Assembly: GCA_030426765.1 (NCBI GenBank)
Contig: JAUHXV010000017.1
Span: 1 to 56,709 of the forward strand
Source: Bacteroidia bacterium
Lineage (GTDB): Bacteria > Bacteroidota > Bacteroidia > Chitinophagales > Saprospiraceae
Length of the DNA: 56,709 nt
Direction: 5' to 3'
Below are positions 51,695 to 56,709 of the stretch, piece by piece. Positions within the stretch are counted from its first letter, which is position 1. Every line of letters begins with the position of its first letter. The position numbers and the translations under genes are program-made. The notes beneath the pieces are model-generated. The model worked only from the letters and a program-made list of their open reading frames with translations, ran no database searches and had not been told where the DNA came from.

Positions 51695-52204
51695 GAGGCT
51701 ATTTAAAGAAAAATCACCTTTTACGGCATTCATCAGGACAATCAGCCTAAACTCTTCTCTCCAAACTCCAAAAGGGCGCATAGTGTTTAGAGAAAAAGAC
51801 TTCATTTCAAAGAAATCTCATCCGGAAGGAATCTACAGGGCGAATTGCCTCTTTACATTCTCTTTACACAGCTTGACATCCCGTTTTTATCCGTATGCAC
51901 AGGAATTAGACAAATGACTAGGCTATGTATCGCTATGTCAAAATATTTGCCTGCGCCACAGTACCCCTGCTTATTTTTCAAGCAATGTACGCAGAGACGG
52001 ATATAAGATAAGCAATGTCCGGAACGCCACAAAATAAATTTGAGCCACAGTGTTTGCCATCGACTGCAGGTAAAATTGACTATCCAGCACCCCTATGATA
52101 TTTATTGTAAACACATTATATATTTTTCAATTTGTTTACATTCGTATAGAGCCCTCTTCGGTTTATAGTTGGTTCTTTGCGACCATCTAATGCAACCGAT
52201 AATA
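51695..52204. other. Gene-poor region before the porin
   Basis: 510 bases between the small membrane protein's promoter and the porin start. There is no convincing open frame, no tandem array and no strong hairpin. A TTTGTTTACATTCGTATAG segment at 52132-52150 might be part of the porin promoter but does not match the consensus closely. Confidence 0.4.
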
Positions 52205-53404
52205 ATGAAGTTTAATGCACTCCTTCTAATGGCATTGCTTTGCTTTGCCATTTCAGCCAATGCGCAGGAAATCAGCGATACAAAGTTTGGAAAAGGGATG
52301 ATCAATTTTGTCGCAAAGGATAGCTCCTTTAGCGTCAAATTTGCGCCCCGCTTTCAGTTTAACTCGTACACCAGTTGGCAACACGAGGATGGAAAATACC
52401 AGACAGGGTTCAATAATATGCTGATTCGGCGTGCACGTCTCAAGTTTGATGGTTTCGCAGTGACACCCAAACTTCGATACAAACTTGAGTTGGGTCTCTC
52501 AAATCGGGATATTTCCGGTGCGGATGCCTTCAACAACAACACACCACGATATGTCATGGACGCCGTGATCATGTGGAATTTCTTTGAAAATTTCGAGTTG
52601 TGGGTAGGGCAGACGAAATTGCCAGGCAACATCGAGCGCGTCGTGTCTTCGGGAAACCTGTCGCTGGTCGACCGATCTATTCTGAACAGTAGGTTTAATA
52701 TTGACCGCGATGTCGGCTTCCAAATACGACACCTCACACGAATCGGAAAAACGATGGTGACACGTGAGAAATTTTCCTTTTCTCAGGGGGAAGGCCGAAA
52801 CCAAACCGTTGGCAATCTTGGCGGACACCAATATACCGCGCGGGTGGAATTCTTACCTTTTGGTTTGTTTGAGTCCGGAGGTGATTATGTGGAAGCCGAT
52901 CTGAAGAGAGAACCCACGCCCAAACTGATGTTTGCCGCTGGGTTTAACATCAATACAGATGCGGTGCGCGTACGAGGCAACCAGGGTGCGTATATGATCA
53001 CGGATCAGGGATATCACCAGACAGATGTGTCTGCCATATTTATTGATGCGATGTTTAAATACCGCGGCTTCTCTCTGATGGCGGAGTATGCTGATCGAAC
53101 CGCGGATGATCCGATAGCACGCGATAGTGATGGCACTCCTACGGGTTTTGTGGTTTTGGAAGGCAGTTCGGTCAACTTCCACGCAGGCTACGCGCTGAAA
53201 AGCAATTATGAGTTTGTCGGTCGTTTTACCACAGTCGACTATGATGAAGTCGTAGGCGGAGGATCCGAAACTCAATATACGTTTGGCATCAATAAATATT
53301 TCGTAGGGCACAAACTGAAGGTTCAAACGGACTTCACATATGGAGAAAGAGACAATCTTAAAGATTTTCTGATGTGGAGGCTGGGATTTGATTTACACTT
53401 CTAA
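52205..53404 (+). CDS. Phosphate-selective porin (OprO/OprP family)
   Basis: A 399-residue outer-membrane porin. Signal peptide (about 1-20, ending ISANAQ), then beta-strand-rich sequence with the family's FQFNSYTSW, RRARLKFDGF and LEGSSVNFHAGYAL-type strands, ending in aromatic F (LHF). The ATG at 52205 gives the signal peptide directly. The pst operon 4 kb away makes phosphate uptake a natural role, but OprO/P homologues in Bacteroidota may carry other anions. Confidence 0.85.
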   Translation: MKFNALLLMALLCFAISANAQEISDTKFGKGMINFVAKDSSFSVKFAPRFQFNSYTSWQHEDGKYQTGFNNMLIRRARLKFDGFAVTPKLRYKLELGLSNRDISGADAFNNNTPRYVMDAVIMWNFFENFELWVGQTKLPGNIERVVSSGNLSLVDRSILNSRFNIDRDVGFQIRHLTRIGKTMVTREKFSFSQGEGRNQTVGNLGGHQYTARVEFLPFGLFESGGDYVEADLKREPTPKLMFAAGFNINTDAVRVRGNQGAYMITDQGYHQTDVSAIFIDAMFKYRGFSLMAEYADRTADDPIARDSDGTPTGFVVLEGSSVNFHAGYALKSNYEFVGRFTTVDYDEVVGGGSETQYTFGINKYFVGHKLKVQTDFTYGERDNLKDFLMWRLGFDLHF

Positions 53405-53556
53405 GCCAGTACCTTTCTTGATAAGTGGGTCATGGGTTCTGTCTGCTTCTATAGAATCCTATGGTTTTATTTGCTATTTTAGGTTTCCTAAATGTATGAT
53501 AGCACTGTGCTGCTTCATGTATTTAGGAACAAAACGAAACGTAAAACCACCACTTT

Positions 53557-54516
53557 ATGAAGAAGATTCTTAAGATTCTTGGCATCCTTATTGGCCTGAT
53601 TGCCCTGATCATTATCGGCGGTGCCTCGTATATTTCCATAAAAGGAATTCCCTCCTACGAAGCCCAATCTCCGGAAATAACTATTGAAGCCGACAGCACC
53701 ATGATCGCAGAGGGAAAGCGACTTGCATCCCTGGTCTGCCACAATTGCCACATGAACCAAAGCGGATTGCTGGAAGGCAAACTCATGGAAGATCTCCCAC
53801 CCGAGTTTGGAAAAGCATATGCGCCCAATATCACACAACACGATAAGTATGGCATCGGCCGGTATACCGATGGTGAACTCGCTTATCTGCTTCGAACCGG
53901 TATTAAACGAGATGGAGGTTATGCACCCCCGTGGATGGTTAAGTTTCCTCACTTGTCGGACTACGACCTGCATAGTGTAATTGCCTACCTGCGTTCGGAG
54001 CAACCTGAATTAAAACCATCCAACAAGCAACACCCCGATTCAGAACCTTCCTTTCTGGCAAAATTTTTATGCTACGTTGCCTTCAAGCCTTTGCCTTATC
54101 CGGATGCACCTATTATTGCCCCTGATCCCGGTGATAAAGTAGCGTATGGCAAATACCTGGCCACCGCCAAACTGGATTGCTATGGCTGTCATAGCCCGAG
54201 TTTTGAATCACAAAACATCATGGAACCGGAAAAAACACCGGGATATTTTAGTGGTGGAAATGCGATGCCAAATCTGTCAGGCGAGATTATCTATACGCGC
54301 AATCTCACCATGGACAAAGCTACCGGAATGGGTGACTGGACGGAAGAGCAGTTTATCAAAGCGATGAAATACGGTCAGCGGGATAATGCACCGAGTCTGC
54401 GATATCCGATGCCTCCCTATGCGGTCGTCACGGATGAGGAAGCCTCTGCGATCTGGGCCTACCTGAAGACTATTCCCGTCATCGAGAATGACGTAGATGC
54501 GTTGTATACGAATTAG
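53557..54516 (+). CDS. Membrane-anchored diheme cytochrome c
   Basis: A 319-residue protein with an N-terminal anchor (about 5-25) and two heme c sites: C61-HN-C64-H65 and C208-YG-C211-H212. Candidate axial Met residues lie in PPWMVKF (near 127) and YPMPPY (near 288). Such proteins pass electrons between periplasmic dehydrogenases and the terminal oxidase. No dehydrogenase gene is adjacent, so the electron donor is unknown. Confidence 0.85.
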   Translation: MKKILKILGILIGLIALIIIGGASYISIKGIPSYEAQSPEITIEADSTMIAEGKRLASLVCHNCHMNQSGLLEGKLMEDLPPEFGKAYAPNITQHDKYGIGRYTDGELAYLLRTGIKRDGGYAPPWMVKFPHLSDYDLHSVIAYLRSEQPELKPSNKQHPDSEPSFLAKFLCYVAFKPLPYPDAPIIAPDPGDKVAYGKYLATAKLDCYGCHSPSFESQNIMEPEKTPGYFSGGNAMPNLSGEIIYTRNLTMDKATGMGDWTEEQFIKAMKYGQRDNAPSLRYPMPPYAVVTDEEASAIWAYLKTIPVIENDVDALYTN

Positions 54517-54587
54517 ATCGGGTAAAAAAGATTCATTTTCCAAGCAGGGCATGGATTCCATTGAGCCGCTGCCGCAAATCCGATTCG

Positions 54588-55298
54588 TTATTTATTAGAT
54601 GCTTTGAGGGTCTTCATCTGAACGAAATCCACAAAGAAGGAGAATGCCATACTGAAATAGATATATCCTTTCGGGATATGGAATTCAAGACCTTCTCCGA
54701 TCAGGGAAATGCCTATGATGAGCAGAAAGCAAAGGGCGAGGACTTTGAAGGATGGATGTTCAGAAATAAAATCACTAATAGGTTTGGCAGCGAGCAACAT
54801 TATACATACGGACACTACCACGGCCGTGTACATAATCCATAACTGGTCTACCATCCCCACAGCTGTGATGATCGAATCGATGGAAAAAACAATGTCCAGC
54901 AATAGTATCTGGATAAGCATATCCCGAAAGGTCACTTGTTTGACCTTAGCCACATTTTCGTAATTGTGGTTTGCAGCTTCTGTGTGTATAAATATTTCCC
55001 GCGTGCTTTTATACAAGAGAAAGGTACCTCCCGCCAAAAGGATGATCTCTTTCCCCGATATACCATTTCCCAGGACGGTAAATAAAACCTGGTCGAGTTT
55101 CATCACCCAGGAGATGACCGCCAGTAGTACCAGCCGCATGATCATGGCCAGACCGATACCGAGTTGACGCAGCCTTTGTCTCTTCTCTTCCGGTAACTTG
55201 TCTGCCAGAATGGAGATAAATATAATATTGTCAATACCCAGGATGACTTCCAGTACAATCAGAGTCGTCAGGGGGAGAATGATATCCGTGATATTCAT
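54588..55298 (-). CDS. TerC family integral membrane protein
   Basis: A 236-residue protein with about seven membrane helices. Conserved acidic intramembrane motifs LEVILGIDNIIFISIL (N-terminus) and LLDIVFSIDSIITAVG (middle) are diagnostic for TerC, thought to export or load metal ions such as Mn2+. An operon with the NlpE-like gene 22 bases upstream is likely. Confidence 0.92.
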   Translation of the reverse strand: MNITDIILPLTTLIVLEVILGIDNIIFISILADKLPEEKRQRLRQLGIGLAMIMRLVLLAVISWVMKLDQVLFTVLGNGISGKEIILLAGGTFLLYKSTREIFIHTEAANHNYENVAKVKQVTFRDMLIQILLLDIVFSIDSIITAVGMVDQLWIMYTAVVVSVCIMLLAAKPISDFISEHPSFKVLALCFLLIIGISLIGEGLEFHIPKGYIYFSMAFSFFVDFVQMKTLKASNK

Positions 55299-55320
55299 GA
55301 AATTTATTTTGGAGAGGGTA

Positions 55321-55776
55321 TTAGTGCTTAGTCAGTACATAATTGTCTGCCAAGGTACCTTCAATTTTTTTGCCTTCCATATCCAACTGAATGGCTCTGG
55401 TCTCTTCTATGATAAATTGGTTGGGCGCATCTTCCATATTGGATAGGGTCACGATTGTACCTTCTTCATTCCAATCGAAATCACCTATGTGTTTATAGGC
55501 TTTTTTGTCATCCTTCCCTTTATATACCTTGGTGAGCAGGTAGGCATTATTAGCCATCAGGTAGAGTGAGGTTTCGATGCCTTCACAATCCGCGCAGGGC
55601 AGGATGCCTTTGTACAGGCCTATGTGATCACGCGCCCTCAGAGCTGTATGGTCAGAAGCATCTGCTAAAGAATGTGCAGGTGAGGAAGTTTCATCACCCG
55701 GCTGTGTGTCGGTTGCAGGTTTGCAACTGGTTAAGAAAAGTAAAGCCAGAAAAAAGGAAAAAAATAAAGATTTCAT
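55321..55776 (-). CDS. NlpE-like copper/envelope-stress lipoprotein
   Basis: A 151-residue lipoprotein: signal and lipobox LTSC (Cys18), then the NlpE N-terminal domain with YKGILPCADCEGIETSLYL (the CxxC segment) and a short beta-barrel C-terminus. NlpE proteins signal envelope or copper stress and bind metal through the CxxC. Only the N-terminal domain is present; the C-terminal OB-fold of E. coli NlpE is missing. Upstream of terC in the same direction. Confidence 0.85.
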   Translation of the reverse strand: MKSLFFSFFLALLFLTSCKPATDTQPGDETSSPAHSLADASDHTALRARDHIGLYKGILPCADCEGIETSLYLMANNAYLLTKVYKGKDDKKAYKHIGDFDWNEEGTIVTLSNMEDAPNQFIIEETRAIQLDMEGKKIEGTLADNYVLTKH

Positions 55777-55976
55777 AACGCTGTTAAGTTAAAGCTGGAG
55801 TGGTGGCTTCATCCACAAAGTAAAGGCATTGTTTTGAATCTTTTATATCGCGTATCAAATTTCCATCCATTCCCCTATCGCCACTGACTTGCAGGAGGAT
55901 CTGAGGAGAATTAATTATAAGCCTATATTTGACAGGCATAGTTTCCTAATAAGATCAAACACTAATCAGTCTGAAT

Positions 55977-56709
55977 ATGGTATCTGTTGATGAGGCAAAA
56001 AAACTGATTTCTCGATCCTGTCAGGTGACCCGAACAGAGGCTGTTTCCATTGAAGAAGCGCTGGGGTATGTGCTCGCTGAAGACATTCTATCACCTGCAG
56101 ACACTCCGCCATTTGACAATTCCGCTATGGATGGATACGCTTTCCGATTAGACACCTGGGATGGTAAAAGCCCGCTGCGTGTTGTAGCTGAAATGCAGGC
56201 AGGCAGTGGGTCGATACCAGCTCTTTCCGATCATGAAGCTGTCCGGATTTTTACCGGAGCTGTAGTCCCTCCAACTGCGGACACAGTTGTGATGCAGGAA
56301 AACGTGGTCGTCGAAGGGGATATGATTCACATCCGGGATGAGCAACTTACCCTCGGGAGAAATATCCGGTTGAAAGGCTCACAAACGAAGGCTGGCGAAA
56401 TAACGCTACCGAAAGGCCATCGAATTGTTCCCGCTTCGATTTCATATTTAGCGGGTTCCGGCATTGAAAAGGTCAAGGTATATGCCAGACCTGAAGTGGC
56501 GATCATTGTCACCGGTAAAGAGTTGGTTCCTCCCGGAAAAGCACTTAAAGAAGGAGAGATCTATGAATCTAACGGATATGGCTTATGTGCTGCCTGTCAA
56601 AGTCTGCAGATCGATCCTATGTATATAGATATTGTCAAAGACGAGGTGTCTCTGATTGAAAATTCGATTCGAAATGCTTCCGATGCGGACCTCATTATCC
56701 TGACGGGAG
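55977..56709 (+). CDS. moeA: Molybdopterin molybdenumtransferase MoeA (partial, cut by window end)
   Basis: The frame from ATG 55977 is open to the window edge (244 codons). It begins MVSVDEAKKLISRSCQ, then PADTPPFDNSAMDGYAFR (the AMDGYA signature), IFTGAVVPPTADTVVMQE, GRNIRLKGSQTKAGE and ARPEVAIIVTGKELV. This is the N-terminal part of MoeA, which inserts molybdate into adenylylated molybdopterin. The C-terminal domain lies outside the window. The gene reads away from the NlpE-like gene across a 200-bp gap without other features. Confidence 0.93.
   Translation, partial: MVSVDEAKKLISRSCQVTRTEAVSIEEALGYVLAEDILSPADTPPFDNSAMDGYAFRLDTWDGKSPLRVVAEMQAGSGSIPALSDHEAVRIFTGAVVPPTADTVVMQENVVVEGDMIHIRDEQLTLGRNIRLKGSQTKAGEITLPKGHRIVPASISYLAGSGIEKVKVYARPEVAIIVTGKELVPPGKALKEGEIYESNGYGLCAACQSLQIDPMYIDIVKDEVSLIENSIRNASDADLIILTG

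Noticed and set aside
1-56709. tRNA, rRNA, insertion sequences, prophage or plasmid features
   Set aside because: No cloverleaf-like sequences, transposase, integrase or replication genes were seen anywhere in the window.

Overview
The window is a chromosomal stretch of a Bacteroidota bacterium, most likely from the Saprospiria/Chitinophagia side of the phylum (the family is a guess). The grounds are: TAnnTTTG-type -7 promoter boxes, lack of strong Shine-Dalgarno sites, a type IX secretion C-terminal sorting domain, the lineage-typical families DUF4292, DUF5686 and DUF6913, TonB C-terminal proteins, and the gene order acpP-fabF-rnc. No rRNA, tRNA, CRISPR array, integrase or transposase gene was seen. 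The left edge cuts the 3' end of an unknown gene and the right edge cuts moeA.

Layout. 1-1.3 kb: palindromic repeats and a tandem pair of small heat-shock proteins. 1.5-3.2 kb: a periplasmic twin-TonB-domain protein and an LpxH-type hydrolase. 3.3-9.8 kb: a minus-strand operon for tryptophan breakdown through kynurenine and 3-hydroxyanthranilate (RidA-type deaminase, TDO, semialdehyde dehydrogenase, KynU, KMO, HAAO); kynurenine formamidase and ACMS decarboxylase are not in the window. 9.9-18.8 kb: two short-chain dehydrogenases with substituted catalytic Tyr, accA-DUF6913-dapA, rnc-fabF-acpP and pyk. 18.8-26.8 kb: a TPR / DUF4292 lipoprotein / EnvC-like envelope operon, hflX, an M29 aminopeptidase and fhs.

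27.0-34.8 kb is the most interesting part. A soluble histidine kinase with a FixL-like PAS domain, including the heme-ligand His and the O2-sensing Arg, overlaps a response regulator that fuses a receiver domain to a cNMP-like fold and a Crp/Fnr helix-turn-helix. Around them lie three CBS-pair proteins, a thioredoxin-fold/universal-stress fusion and a P2-type cation ATPase. The 256-bp divergent gap holds a perfect TTGAT-N4-ATCAA (Fnr/FixK) palindrome, a promoter box and a short structured leader ending in a terminator just before a CBS gene. The gene set resembles the mycobacterial Dos hypoxia regulon, built from other sensor and regulator parts.

35-44.6 kb: secreted and outer-membrane proteins, including a 1217-residue M64-type metalloprotease with a type IX sorting domain. 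44.6-49.1 kb: pstSCAB-phoU. 49.4-55.8 kb: a SulP anion transporter with an unusual insert, a small membrane protein, a phosphate-type porin, a diheme cytochrome c, TerC and an NlpE-like lipoprotein. 56-56.7 kb: start of moeA.

A second theme is a set of intergenic tandem arrays with unit length exactly 7 or 8 bp. They begin at or next to stop codons and, in the kynurenine operon, occur in the same order (heptamer, then octamer) in two separate gaps.
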